Source of the DNA: Stenotrophomonas aracearum
Lineage (GTDB): Bacteria; Pseudomonadota; Gammaproteobacteria; Xanthomonadales; Xanthomonadaceae
NCBI RefSeq assembly: GCF_031834615.1
Contig: NZ_CP115543.1
Span: forward strand, 1,685,001 to 1,749,000
DNA: 64,000 nucleotides
Direction: 5' to 3'
Position 1 is the stretch's first letter, and the number at the start of each line of letters is the position of its first letter. Position numbers and translations under genes: made by a program. Positions 42,845 through 51,379 of this stretch are shown one piece after another. The notes below the pieces were generated by a model. It ran no database searches, was not told where the DNA came from, and saw only the letters and a program-made list of their open reading frames with translations.

Positions 42845-44053
42845 TTACAGCGATTCGAAGATACCCGCAGCGCCCATGCCGGTGCCGATGCACATGGTGA
42901 CCATGCCGTACTTCTGCTGGCGGCGGCGCAGGCCGTGCAGAAGGGTGGCGGTACGGATCGCGCCGGTCGCGCCCAGCGGGTGGCCCAGGGCGATGGCGCC
43001 GCCCAGCGGGTTGACCTTGGACGGATCCAGGCCGCAGTCGCGGATCACTGCCAGCGACTGCGCAGCGAAGGCTTCGTTGAGCTCGATCCAGTCCAGCTGG
43101 TCCTGGGTCAGGCCGGCCTGCTTGAGCGCCTTCGGAATGGCCGCGATCGGGCCGATGCCCATCACTTCCGGGCGCACGCCGGCGACCGAGAAGCTGACGA
43201 AGCGGGCCAGCGGCTTCAGGCCGTAGTCCTTCACCGCCTGCTCGGAGGCCAGCAGCACCGCACCGGCGCCGTCGCTCATCTGCGAGGAGTTGCCGGCGGT
43301 CACGGTGCCGCCGAACTGGCCGTTGCGGAACACCGGGCGCAGCTTGGCCAGGCCTTCTGCGGACGAATCCGGGCGCGGGCCTTCGTCGGTGTCGACGATG
43401 CGGTCGCGGGTGATGATGCGGCGGCCGTCGGCCAGGTCCGGCTGGCGGGTGCGCACATCGTACGGGCTGATCTCATCCTTGAACTCGCCGTTCTGGATCG
43501 CCGCGATGGCCTTCTGGTGCGAGGCCAGGGCGAAGGCGTCCTGCTCCTCGCGCGAGACCTTCCATTCCTCGGCGACCTTCTCGGCGGTGATGCCCATGCC
43601 GTAGGCAATGGCCACGTGGTCGTTGTCGAACACGCTCGGCGCCATGGCGATCTTGTTGCCCATCATCGGCACCATCGACATCGACTCGGTACCGCCGGCC
43701 AGCATCAGGTCGGCGTTGCCCAGGCGGATCTGGTCGGCGGCCATGGCCACGGCCTGCAGGCCGGAGGAGCAGAAGCGGTTGACCGTCTGCGCGGCGATGG
43801 TGTCCGGCAGGCCGGCCAGCAGCACGCCGATGCGGGCCACGTTCATGCCCTGCTCGGCTTCGGGCATGGCGCAGCCGATGATGGCGTCGTCGATGCGATT
43901 GACGTCGATGCCCGGGGCCTGCGCGACCACGGACTTGAGCACGTGCGCGAGCATGTCGTCGGGACGGGTATTGCGGAACACGCCCTTGGGCGCCTTGCCA
44001 ACCGGGGTGCGGGTGGCGGCGACGATGTAGGCGTCCTGGATCTGCTTGGTCAT
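42845..44053 (-). CDS. fadA: Acetyl-CoA C-acyltransferase (3-ketoacyl-CoA thiolase) FadA
   Basis: This thiolase releases acetyl-CoA from 3-ketoacyl-CoA in the last step of fatty-acid beta-oxidation. The 402-residue protein has the nucleophilic Cys95 in VNRFCSSGLQA, the histidine motif ALGHPLGATGAIR and the second catalytic Cys388 in CIGTGMGAAG. Length and sequence fit the FadA/FadI thiolases. It is the last gene of the minus-strand operon regulator, dehydrogenase/hydratase, thiolase, 32 bp after its partner gene. Confidence 0.95.
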   Translation of the reverse strand: MTKQIQDAYIVAATRTPVGKAPKGVFRNTRPDDMLAHVLKSVVAQAPGIDVNRIDDAIIGCAMPEAEQGMNVARIGVLLAGLPDTIAAQTVNRFCSSGLQAVAMAADQIRLGNADLMLAGGTESMSMVPMMGNKIAMAPSVFDNDHVAIAYGMGITAEKVAEEWKVSREEQDAFALASHQKAIAAIQNGEFKDEISPYDVRTRQPDLADGRRIITRDRIVDTDEGPRPDSSAEGLAKLRPVFRNGQFGGTVTAGNSSQMSDGAGAVLLASEQAVKDYGLKPLARFVSFSVAGVRPEVMGIGPIAAIPKALKQAGLTQDQLDWIELNEAFAAQSLAVIRDCGLDPSKVNPLGGAIALGHPLGATGAIRTATLLHGLRRRQQKYGMVTMCIGTGMGAAGIFESL

Positions 44054-44085
44054 TGTGGCGATCTCTTGAATGTGGTTCGGGCCGA

Positions 44086-46458
44086 TCAGTTACGCAGCGG
44101 CTTGCCGGTCTTGAGCATGTGCGCGATGCGGGCCTGGGTCTTTTCCTGCTGGGCCAGTTCGACGAAGTGCTTGCGCTCCAGGGTCAGCAGCCACTCTTCG
44201 TCGACCAGGGTGCCGCGGTCGACTTCGCCACCACAAAGCACGGTGGCGATGCGCACGGCGATCTCGTAGTCGTACGGGCTGATGAAACGGCCTTCCAGCA
44301 TGTTGACCAGCATCATCTTGAAGGTGGCGATACCCACGTCGCCGGCGACCTGGATGCGGCGGGCCGGCATCGGCGGACGGTAGCCGCCCTCGGCCAGCGC
44401 CTGCACTTCGGCCTTGGCGATGTACAGCGCCTCGAAGCTGTTGAACACGACCTTGTCGGTCGGGCGCATCAGGCCCAATTCCTTGGCGTTGACCGCCGAG
44501 TTGGAGACCTTGGCCATGGCCACGGTTTCGAAGGTCTTCTTCAGTTCGGCGAACACGTCGCCGCCCGGGCCGGCGGCCTGCGAGGCACGCACCGCCAGTT
44601 CCTTCAGGCCACCACCGGCCGGCAGCAGGCCAACGCCGGCCTCGACCAGGCCGATGTAGCTTTCCAGGGCCGCCACGCTCTTGGCGCTGTGCATCTGGAA
44701 TTCGCAGCCACCGCCCAGGGCCAGGCCGCGCACGGCGGTCACCACCGGCACCAGCGAATACTTGATCGCCTGGCTGGTGCGCTGGAAGTTGTGCACCATC
44801 TCTTCGAACTGGTCGACCTTGCCGGCCTGCAGCAGGCCGAGCGCGCCGGCCAGGTCGGCACCGGCGGAGAAGGGCTCCTTCTGCTGCCAGATCACCAGGC
44901 CCTTGAAGCCCTGCTCGGCGCGCTTGATCGCTTCCTGCAGGCCGTTGAGCACGTGGTCGGACACGGTGTTCATCTTGGTCTTGAAGCTGACCACGGCAAT
45001 GCCGTCGCCGTCGTGCCACATGCGCACGCCGTCGTTCTCGAACACGGTTTCGCCCGGGCTGAAGGTCTCGCCCAGCAGGGGATCCGGGAAGCGCTGGCGC
45101 TGGTACACCGGCAGCGCCGAGCGCGGCAGCTTGGCGTTGCGGGTCGGGCTGTAGCTGCCTTCGGCAGCGTGCACGCCGTCGCGGCCGTCGAACACCCAGT
45201 CCGGCAGCGGGGCATTGCTCATGCTCTTGCCGGCGACGATGTCATCGGCGATCCACTGCGCCACCTGCTTCCAGCCGGCGGCCTGCCAGGTTTCGAACGG
45301 GCCCAGCGACCAGCCGTAGCCCCAGCGGATGGCCAGGTCCACGTCGCGCGCGGTCTCGGCGATGTCGGCCAGGTGGTAGGCGCTGTAGTGGAACAGGTCG
45401 CGGAAGGTCGCCCACAGGAACTGTGCCTGCGGGTGCTGGCTTTCGCGCAGCTTGGCGAACTTCTCGGCCGGATTCTTGATCTTCAGGATCTCGACCACTT
45501 CAGGCGCGGCAGTGCGGTCGGCCGGACGGTAGTCCTGCTTCTCCACGTCCAGCACCACGATGTCCTTGCCGACCTTGCGGAAAATGCCGGCGCCGGTCTT
45601 CTGGCCGAGCGCGCCCTTGGCGATCAGCGCTTCGAGCCACTTCGGCGACTTGAAGAAGGCGTGCCACGGATCGTTGGGCAGGGTGTCGCCCATGGTCTTG
45701 ATGACGTGGGCCATGGTGTCCAGGCCGACCACGTCGGAGGTGCGGTAGGTGGCCGACTTCGGGCGGCCGACCAGCGGGCCGGTCAGGCCGTCGACTTCGT
45801 CGAAGCCCAGGCCGAACTGCTCGGTGTGGTGGATGGTGGACAGGATCGAGAACACGCCGATGCGGTTGCCGATGAAGTTCGGGGTGTCCTTGGCGTACAC
45901 CACGCCCTTGCCCAGGGTGGTGACCAGGAAGCTTTCCAGGCCTTCCAGCACGGCGGCGTCGGTGGTGCTGGCCGGGATCAGCTCGGCCAGGTGCATGTAG
46001 CGCGGCGGATTGAAGAAATGTACGCCGCAGAAGCGATGGCGCAGCTGCTCGGGCAGCACGTCGGCCAGCTTGTTGATGCCCAGGCCGGAGGTGTTGGAGG
46101 CCAGTACCGCGTGGTCGGCCACGAACGGCGCGATCTTCTTGTACAGGTCCTGCTTCCAGTCCATGCGTTCGGCGATGGCTTCGATGATCAGGTCGCAGTC
46201 GCGCAGCTGCTCCAGGCCGGTTTCATAGTTGGCCGGGGTGATCGCTTCGGCGTAGGACTTGCTGGCGAGCGGGGCAGGGCTCAACTTGCCGAGGTTGGCG
46301 ATGGCCTTGAGCACGATGCCGTCGGCCGGACCTTCCTTGGCGGGCAGGTCGAACAGCACGGTGTCGACGCCGGCATTGGTCAGGTGGGCTGCGATCTGGG
46401 CGCCCATGACGCCGGCACCCAGCACGGCGGCGCGGCGGACTAGCAGGGAATTGGACAT
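44086..46458 (-). CDS. 3-hydroxyacyl-CoA dehydrogenase / enoyl-CoA hydratase fusion (FadN-like order)
   Basis: The 790-residue protein carries hydratase and dehydrogenase activities for beta-oxidation. The dehydrogenase comes first: NAD-binding VRRAAVLGAGVMGAQIAAHL (8-27), SNTSGLGI, VHFFNPPRYMHLAEL and the C-terminal PNFIGNRIGVFS region. A crotonase domain follows (about 470-690), with the oxyanion-hole motif QQKEPFSAGADLAGAL and RGLALGGGCEF. This is the reverse of E. coli FadB, where hydratase precedes dehydrogenase, and resembles FadN of Bacillus and its relatives in many proteobacteria. It starts 19 bp after the regulator gene and pairs with the thiolase downstream. The substrate chain length cannot be read from sequence. 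Confidence 0.92.
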   Translation of the reverse strand: MSNSLLVRRAAVLGAGVMGAQIAAHLTNAGVDTVLFDLPAKEGPADGIVLKAIANLGKLSPAPLASKSYAEAITPANYETGLEQLRDCDLIIEAIAERMDWKQDLYKKIAPFVADHAVLASNTSGLGINKLADVLPEQLRHRFCGVHFFNPPRYMHLAELIPASTTDAAVLEGLESFLVTTLGKGVVYAKDTPNFIGNRIGVFSILSTIHHTEQFGLGFDEVDGLTGPLVGRPKSATYRTSDVVGLDTMAHVIKTMGDTLPNDPWHAFFKSPKWLEALIAKGALGQKTGAGIFRKVGKDIVVLDVEKQDYRPADRTAAPEVVEILKIKNPAEKFAKLRESQHPQAQFLWATFRDLFHYSAYHLADIAETARDVDLAIRWGYGWSLGPFETWQAAGWKQVAQWIADDIVAGKSMSNAPLPDWVFDGRDGVHAAEGSYSPTRNAKLPRSALPVYQRQRFPDPLLGETFSPGETVFENDGVRMWHDGDGIAVVSFKTKMNTVSDHVLNGLQEAIKRAEQGFKGLVIWQQKEPFSAGADLAGALGLLQAGKVDQFEEMVHNFQRTSQAIKYSLVPVVTAVRGLALGGGCEFQMHSAKSVAALESYIGLVEAGVGLLPAGGGLKELAVRASQAAGPGGDVFAELKKTFETVAMAKVSNSAVNAKELGLMRPTDKVVFNSFEALYIAKAEVQALAEGGYRPPMPARRIQVAGDVGIATFKMMLVNMLEGRFISPYDYEIAVRIATVLCGGEVDRGTLVDEEWLLTLERKHFVELAQQEKTQARIAHMLKTGKPLRN

Positions 46459-46477
46459 GTCGATAAGCCTTTTGGCG

Positions 46478-47131
46478 TTACGGGGTGGAAAGGGGGGCGT
46501 GGGTGGCCGCGCTGGCGCGGAAGCCAGCCTCGGCGAAATGGATCAGTTCCTGGGCTGCATGGGCACGATGCGCCGCTTCGGTGACACCGGCGGGACGCTT
46601 GATCAGCCCGAAGTCGGCCATCGCGTAGGTCAGCGCGCCGGCCAGGAAGTCCAGGCGCCAGTACAGCTCTTCCTTGCTCAGGCCCGGCACGCAGGCGGCG
46701 ATGGCCTTGCCGAACTCGCGCAGCACGTGGCCGTAGTGGTCGGAGAGGAACTTGCGCAGGTTGTCGTTCTTTTCCGCATAGGCGCGGGCGATGACGCGGA
46801 CGAAGGCGCCGCCGGTCTGGCGGTCCTGGGCCATGGCAAGCGCGGGTTCGACGAACGCGGCCAGCACCGGGCGCAGCTGGCCCGGGTGCTCGCGGCGGGC
46901 GGCCTCCAGCTGGGCCAGGCGCGCGGCGGTCATTTCGTCCATGCGGCGGCGGAACACCTCGTTGACCAGGTTTTCCTTGGAGCCGAAGTGGTAGTTGACC
47001 GCCGCGATGTTCACGTCGGCCTGGCTGGTGACCTGGCGCAGCGAGGTCCCGGCGAACCCGTGCAGGGCGAACAGCTCCTCGGCGGCGCCGAGAATGCGGT
47101 CCTTGGTGGAGAAATGGGCGGGCTTGGCCAT
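46478..47131 (-). CDS. TetR-family regulator of the beta-oxidation operon (PsrA-like)
   Basis: The 217-residue protein has an N-terminal TetR helix-turn-helix (about 7-55: STKDRILGAAEELFALHGFAGTSLRQV..ADVNIAAVNYHFGSKENLVNEVF) and an all-helical ligand domain. I chose the ATG at 47131: an in-frame TTG at 47149 would start inside the operator and inside the predicted -10 region. It heads the operon with the beta-oxidation genes, and an inverted repeat of the PsrA type lies in its own promoter. In Pseudomonas, PsrA represses such genes until a long-chain acyl ligand binds; the same control is inferred here. Confidence 0.88.
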   Translation of the reverse strand: MAKPAHFSTKDRILGAAEELFALHGFAGTSLRQVTSQADVNIAAVNYHFGSKENLVNEVFRRRMDEMTAARLAQLEAARREHPGQLRPVLAAFVEPALAMAQDRQTGGAFVRVIARAYAEKNDNLRKFLSDHYGHVLREFGKAIAACVPGLSKEELYWRLDFLAGALTYAMADFGLIKRPAGVTEAAHRAHAAQELIHFAEAGFRASAATHAPLSTP

Positions 47132-47148
47132 GGTCGGGGCAGGGTTCA

Positions 47149-47170
47149 ATCAAACGATTGTTTGATATTA
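47149..47170 (-). promoter_or_regulatory. Operator and -10 box of the fad operon
   Basis: ATCAAAC-GATT-GTTTGAT (47149-47166) is a perfect 7-bp dyad with a 4-bp centre; its core CAAAC-N4-GTTTG matches the consensus known for PsrA. On the minus strand a -10-like TAATAT (47170-47165) overlaps its edge, so a bound repressor would block transcription of its own gene and the fad genes. Confidence 0.8.
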
Positions 47171-47246
47171 GACCCAGCGCCGTGCGGCTGCATTGTGCGG
47201 CGCAGCAGAACGGTTGCCGGGCGGTCATCCAGATGAATGCGGCACG

Positions 47247-47324
47247 TTGTATCCGGCCGCCGGGACGCTGTAGAATTGACGCACGTATATCAGGCTAAGC
47301 CCGCGTTTTGACGCGGGTTTTTTT
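47247..47324 (+). promoter_or_regulatory. Promoter followed at once by an intrinsic terminator, upstream of ndk
   Basis: TTGTAT (47247-47252), an 18-bp spacer and TAGAAT (47271-47276) predict a start near 47283. Only about 17 nt later a perfect stem, CCCGCGT (47300-47306) with ACGCGGG (47311-47317), is followed by seven T (47318-47324). ndk begins 48 bp further on. Either this is an attenuator of ndk, or it makes a very short RNA, or ndk has another promoter after the hairpin. Confidence 0.55.
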
Positions 47325-47372
47325 CATGTTACTCTCGGGCCGATCAGTGGCCCGCCCAACGGAGAACTTCCC

Positions 47373-47798
47373 ATGGCGCTGGAGCGCACCCTTTCCATCA
47401 TCAAGCCGGACGCCGTCGCCAAGAACGTCATCGGTGAAATCTACGCCCGCTTCGAAAAGGCTGGCCTGAAGGTCGTGGCTGCCAAGTACAAGCAGCTGTC
47501 GCGCCGCGAAGCCGAAGGCTTCTACGCCGTGCACCGCGAGCGTCCGTTCTTCAACGCGCTGGTCGAGTTCATGATCTCCGGCCCGGTGATGATCCAGGCC
47601 CTGGAAGGCGAGAACGCCGTGCTGGCCCACCGCGACCTGCTGGGCGCCACCAATCCGAAGGACGCTGCGCCGGGCACCATCCGCGCCGACTTCGCCGATT
47701 CCATCGATGCCAATGCCGCCCACGGCTCGGACTCGGTCGAGAACGCCGCGATTGAAATCGCGTACTTCTTCGCCGCGACCGACGTGGTCTCGCGCTGA
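47373..47798 (+). CDS. ndk: Nucleoside diphosphate kinase
   Basis: Ndk balances nucleoside triphosphate pools by phosphate transfer through a phosphohistidine. The 141-residue protein has the KPDAV motif and the active-site His117 in [12 protein letters not shown]. The start [15 protein letters not shown] and length are standard. A GGAG ribosome binding site lies 9 nt upstream. It lies 10 bp before rlmN, a common gammaproteobacterial order. Confidence 0.97.
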   Translation: MALERTLSIIKPDAVAKNVIGEIYARFEKAGLKVVAAKYKQLSRREAEGFYAVHRERPFFNALVEFMISGPVMIQALEGENAVLAHRDLLGATNPKDAAPGTIRADFADSIDANAAHGSDSVENAAIEIAYFFAATDVVSR

Positions 47799-47808
47799 GA
47801 GTAATGCC

Positions 47809-49014
47809 GTGAACGAGGTCGTACAGCCCACCGCCATCCCCATCGTGCTCGCCGAAGGCGCGCCGGTGGCCAAGCAGAACCTGCTCGACCTCGATCGCGC
47901 GGGCCTGGAGCGCTTCTTCGCCGAGACCCTCGGCGAAGCGCGCTACCGTGCCCACCAGGTGATGAAGTGGATCCACCACCACTACGTCACCGACTTCGAT
48001 GAAATGACCGACCTGGGCAAGGCGCTGCGCGCCAAGCTGCACCAGCATGCCGAGGTCCGCGTTCCCAACATCGTGTTCGACAAGCCGTCTGCCGACGGGA
48101 CCCACAAGTGGCTGCTGGCCATGGGCACCGACGGCAAGAACGCGATCGAAGCGGTGTACATCCCGGACAAGAACCGCGGCACGCTGTGCGTGTCCTCGCA
48201 GGTCGGCTGCGCGCTGAACTGCACGTTCTGTTCGACCGCCACCCAGGGCTTCAACCGCAATCTTTCCACCGCCGAGATCATCGGCCAGGTGTGGGTTGCC
48301 GCGCGCCACCTGGGCAACATCCCGCACAAGCAGCGTCGCCTCACCAACGTGGTGATGATGGGCATGGGCGAGCCGTTGATGAATTTCGACAACGTCGTGC
48401 GTGCCATGAGCGTGATGCGCGACGACCTGGGCTACGGCCTGGCCAACAAGCGGGTGACCCTGTCGACCTCCGGCCTGGTGCCACAGATCGACCGTCTCTC
48501 GGCCGAAAGCGATGTGTCGCTGGCGGTGTCGCTGCACGCACCCAACGATGCGCTGCGCGAGACCCTGGTCCCGCTCAACAAGAAGTACCCGATCGTCGAG
48601 CTGATGGCCTCGTGCGCGCGCTACCTGCGCGCCAACAAGCGCCGCGAATCGGTGACCTTCGAATACACCCTGATGAAGGGCATCAATGACCAGCCCGAAC
48701 ACGCCCGCCAGCTGGCGCGCCTGATGCGCCAGTTCGACAACGCGGTGCAGGCCTCGCACTCGGGCAAGGTCAACCTGATTCCGTTCAATCCGTTCCCGGG
48801 CACGCGCTACGAGCGCTCCGGCGATGCGGAGATCCGTGCCTTCCAGAAGATCCTGCTCGACCAGCAGGTGCTGACCATGGTGCGGCGTACCCGTGGCGAC
48901 GACATCGACGCCGCCTGTGGGCAGCTCAAGGGCCAGGTGATGGACCGTACGCGCCGCCAGGCCGAGTTCAACAAGACGCTCCAGGACGGGAAAAACCGGG
49001 ATGCCGCTGCCTGA
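47809..49014 (+). CDS. rlmN: 23S rRNA / tRNA adenine-C2 methyltransferase RlmN
   Basis: RlmN is a radical SAM enzyme that methylates C2 of A2503 in 23S rRNA and A37 of some tRNAs. The 401-residue protein has the CxxxCxxC cluster motif with Cys134, Cys138 and Cys141 ([12 protein letters not shown]), the glycine-rich [12 protein letters not shown] motif and the methyl-carrying cysteine near the C-terminus (Cys370, [12 protein letters not shown]). It uses a GTG start at 47809, which gives the standard family start. Its 3' end overlaps pilW by 14 bp. Confidence 0.95.
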   Translation: MNEVVQPTAIPIVLAEGAPVAKQNLLDLDRAGLERFFAETLGEARYRAHQVMKWIHHHYVTDFDEMTDLGKALRAKLHQHAEVRVPNIVFDKPSADGTHKWLLAMGTDGKNAIEAVYIPDKNRGTLCVSSQVGCALNCTFCSTATQGFNRNLSTAEIIGQVWVAARHLGNIPHKQRRLTNVVMMGMGEPLMNFDNVVRAMSVMRDDLGYGLANKRVTLSTSGLVPQIDRLSAESDVSLAVSLHAPNDALRETLVPLNKKYPIVELMASCARYLRANKRRESVTFEYTLMKGINDQPEHARQLARLMRQFDNAVQASHSGKVNLIPFNPFPGTRYERSGDAEIRAFQKILLDQQVLTMVRRTRGDDIDAACGQLKGQVMDRTRRQAEFNKTLQDGKNRDAAA

Positions 49015-49798
49015 CCTTCGATTGCCAGCCGTTGTTTTCGTCGCGCTGGCATTCGCTGGCTGTGGCAGCAAAGGCGTCAAACCCATCAGTGCGCCGCTGG
49101 GCATCGCCCCGGAGTACGTGGCCCGTGACAGCGCCGACACCCGGCGCCGGTTCAACTACCAGGACCAGCTGACGCTGGCCGCCGAGGCCTTCCGTGCCGG
49201 CCAGCCGGACGTGGCCGAAAAGCGCGCACGCAGCGCGCTCAAGCTCGACCCGGGCCAGCCCGACGCCTACATCCTGCTCGCTGCCCTGGCCAACCAGCGC
49301 GGCGCGGTGGCCGAGGCCGGTCCGCTGTTCCAGAAGGCGGCCGAGCTGGCGCCGCAGAGCGGGGACGTGCTGAACAACTACGGTGCCTGGCTGTGCGGGC
49401 AGGGGCGAGCCGCCGAGGCGCTGCCGCTGTTCGACCGCGCCGTGGTTGCGCCGGGTTATCGCACCCCGGCTGCCGCGCTTGCCAACGCCGGCGGCTGCGC
49501 GCTGGACGCCGGGCAGCCGGAACGGGCCGTGCGTGACCTGCGCAAGGCGCTGGTGCTGGAACCCGGCAACGCCTACGCGCTGGAATCCATGGCGCGCAAC
49601 GAGTACGCGCAGTCGCGTTATTTCGAGGCCCGCGCCTTCGTGCAACGGCGTCTCGCGGCTGCACCGGCCACACGTTCCGTGTTACAACTTGCCTCTCAAA
49701 TCGAGGCGCAGCTTGGTGACACAGTGGCATCCGGTCGCTATCTGCAGCGAATTCGCGACGAATTTCCGCAGGATGCGGCTCCTAATTCCCGGGGTTGA
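49001..49798 (+). CDS. pilW: Type IV pilus biogenesis lipoprotein PilW/PilF
   Basis: PilW (PilF in Pseudomonas) is the outer-membrane pilotin that localises the PilQ secretin for type IV pili. The 265-residue protein has a lipoprotein signal ([14 protein letters not shown], lipid-modified Cys21) and about five to six tetratricopeptide repeats covering residues 50-250 (for example [35 protein letters not shown] cut here to its pattern of A..A.....P.A). The gene overlaps rlmN and leads to the rodZ-like gene, the conserved order rlmN-pilF-rodZ. Together with fimX elsewhere in the window it points to a functional pilus system. Confidence 0.88.
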   Translation: MPLPDLRLPAVVFVALAFAGCGSKGVKPISAPLGIAPEYVARDSADTRRRFNYQDQLTLAAEAFRAGQPDVAEKRARSALKLDPGQPDAYILLAALANQRGAVAEAGPLFQKAAELAPQSGDVLNNYGAWLCGQGRAAEALPLFDRAVVAPGYRTPAAALANAGGCALDAGQPERAVRDLRKALVLEPGNAYALESMARNEYAQSRYFEARAFVQRRLAAAPATRSVLQLASQIEAQLGDTVASGRYLQRIRDEFPQDAAPNSRG

Positions 49799-49804
49799 AG
49801 CATT

Positions 49805-50671
49805 GTGATTGATGACCAGACTGTGAACGCGCTTGATACCGCTGCCGGCTGTGGGGCTCGCCTCCGCCAGGCGCGGGAAGCGGCAGGGATGACGCTGGAG
49901 GACGTGGGTCCGAAGCTGCGCATGCCGGTCCAGGTGGTGAAGTCGCTGGAAGCCGAGCAGTGGGACCGCCTCGGCGCGCCGGTGTTCGTGCGCGGCCAGC
50001 TCAAGAGCTACGCCCGCCTGCTCAACGTCGACCTGGGCGATGTGCTGGACCAGGCCCGGATCGGGCCGGTGGTGCCGCCGCAGCTGGTCAGCCATACGCA
50101 TACCCCGCGGGCCCGGCGCATCGCCGAGAACCTCGGTCGCCGTGCCCTGTACGTGGGCATCACCGCGGTGCTGGCGGTGCCGGTGTGGTTCGCCACGCGC
50201 GGCCATTTCGACAGTGCGTCCACCGCGCCGGCGACCGCTTCGCTGGACGTGATTCCGGCCGCGGTTCCGGTGGCCGGCTCGTCCCCGCCGGCCGCCCCGG
50301 CCGCGTCCGCGGCGACGCCTGCCGCGGCACCGGCCGCGCCTTCGGCACCGTACCTTGCCTCGCTCACCCCGGTGCCGAGACCGGCCACCGCCGCCCCGGC
50401 CCCGGCCGGCGCGCTGACCCTGCAGTTCAAGGGCGACAGCTGGGTCGACATTGCCGGTCCCGACGGCGCGACCGTCGAGAAGGCCCTGATCAAATCCGGC
50501 GAAACCCGCACCTTCAGCCCCGGCCAGGTGGCCCGCATGGTGCTGGGCAATGCCTCGGCGGTCGAGGTTCAGCAGGCCGGCACTATCGTCGACCTTTCGC
50601 CGTACCAGCGAGCCAACGTGGCGCGCTTTACGGTATCCTCTGACGGCTCCGTGGCTCCGGTTTCACACTGA
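49805..50671 (+). CDS. rodZ: RodZ-like helix-turn-helix membrane protein
   Basis: RodZ links the MreB cytoskeleton to the cell-wall synthesis machinery and helps set rod shape. The 288-residue protein has a cytoplasmic helix-turn-helix of the RodZ type (about 17-80: GARLRQAREAAGMTLEDVGPKLRMPVQVVKSLE), one membrane helix (about 112-130, ALYVGITAVLAVPVWFA), a periplasmic alanine/proline-rich linker (about 140-200) and a C-terminal DUF4115-type domain (LTLQFKGDSWVDIAGPDG). The start is GTG at 49805, 6 bp after pilW. In many gammaproteobacteria ispG comes next; here the yfgM-like gene follows directly. Confidence 0.88.
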   Translation: MIDDQTVNALDTAAGCGARLRQAREAAGMTLEDVGPKLRMPVQVVKSLEAEQWDRLGAPVFVRGQLKSYARLLNVDLGDVLDQARIGPVVPPQLVSHTHTPRARRIAENLGRRALYVGITAVLAVPVWFATRGHFDSASTAPATASLDVIPAAVPVAGSSPPAAPAASAATPAAAPAAPSAPYLASLTPVPRPATAAPAPAGALTLQFKGDSWVDIAGPDGATVEKALIKSGETRTFSPGQVARMVLGNASAVEVQQAGTIVDLSPYQRANVARFTVSSDGSVAPVSH

Positions 50672-50740
50672 GCCGCGTTTCCGCTGTTTCGACAGTCCAA
50701 TTCAAACAGTCCCTCCTGACCGGCAGGGGCGAGAGTACGC

Positions 50741-51379
50741 ATGGCGATCGACGACCTGCTCGACGAGCACGAACAAAGTGAACGCGTCCGCAGCTGGCTG
50801 CGGAACAATGGTGTGAGCATCATCGCCGGCGTGGCGATCGCCATCGGCGGCATTGCTGGCTGGCAGTGGTGGCAGAAGGAACAGGGCAACCACCTGTCCA
50901 TGGCCAACGCCGAGTACCAGGTGGTGCTCAAGCAGCTGCAGGACAACAAGCTGGATGACGCGGCCAAGGGCATCAAGGCCCTGGACGGCGGCAAGGCCAG
51001 CGTCTATGCCGACCTGGCTGCGCTGCAGCTGGCCAAGGCGCAGGTCGACGCCGGCAAGAACGAAGAGGCCCTGGCCACCCTGCGTGCGATCCAGGCCAGC
51101 CCCGAACTCAAACCCGCGATCGACCAGCGCATCGCGCGCCTGTTGATCGCCACCGGCAAGCAGGATGAAGCCATCAAGCTGCTGGGCGATGCGACCGACA
51201 GTGCCAGCCTGGAAATCCATGGCGACGCGCTGATTGCATCGGGCAAGCGCGACGAAGCCCGCGGGCTGTATGAGAAGGCGCTCAAGACGCTGGACGTGGC
51301 AGCGCCGCAGCGGCGTGTTCTGGAAACCAAGGTGATGGATGCCGGTGGCACCGTCGCCGAGCCCGCGGAGTCGGTGTAA
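50741..51379 (+). CDS. yfgM: YfgM-like inner-membrane TPR protein
   Basis: YfgM is an ancillary factor of the SecYEG translocon that works with PpiD to help periplasmic proteins fold. The 212-residue protein has the standard start (MAIDDLLDEHEQSERVRSWL), one membrane helix (about 24-43, VSIIAGVAIAIGGIAGWQWW) and a periplasmic TPR-like domain (VYADLAALQLAKAQVDAGKNEEALATL). It sits directly before bamB, overlapping it by one base (TAATG), in the order yfgM-bamB-der found in E. coli. Confidence 0.92.
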   Translation: MAIDDLLDEHEQSERVRSWLRNNGVSIIAGVAIAIGGIAGWQWWQKEQGNHLSMANAEYQVVLKQLQDNKLDDAAKGIKALDGGKASVYADLAALQLAKAQVDAGKNEEALATLRAIQASPELKPAIDQRIARLLIATGKQDEAIKLLGDATDSASLEIHGDALIASGKRDEARGLYEKALKTLDVAAPQRRVLETKVMDAGGTVAEPAESV

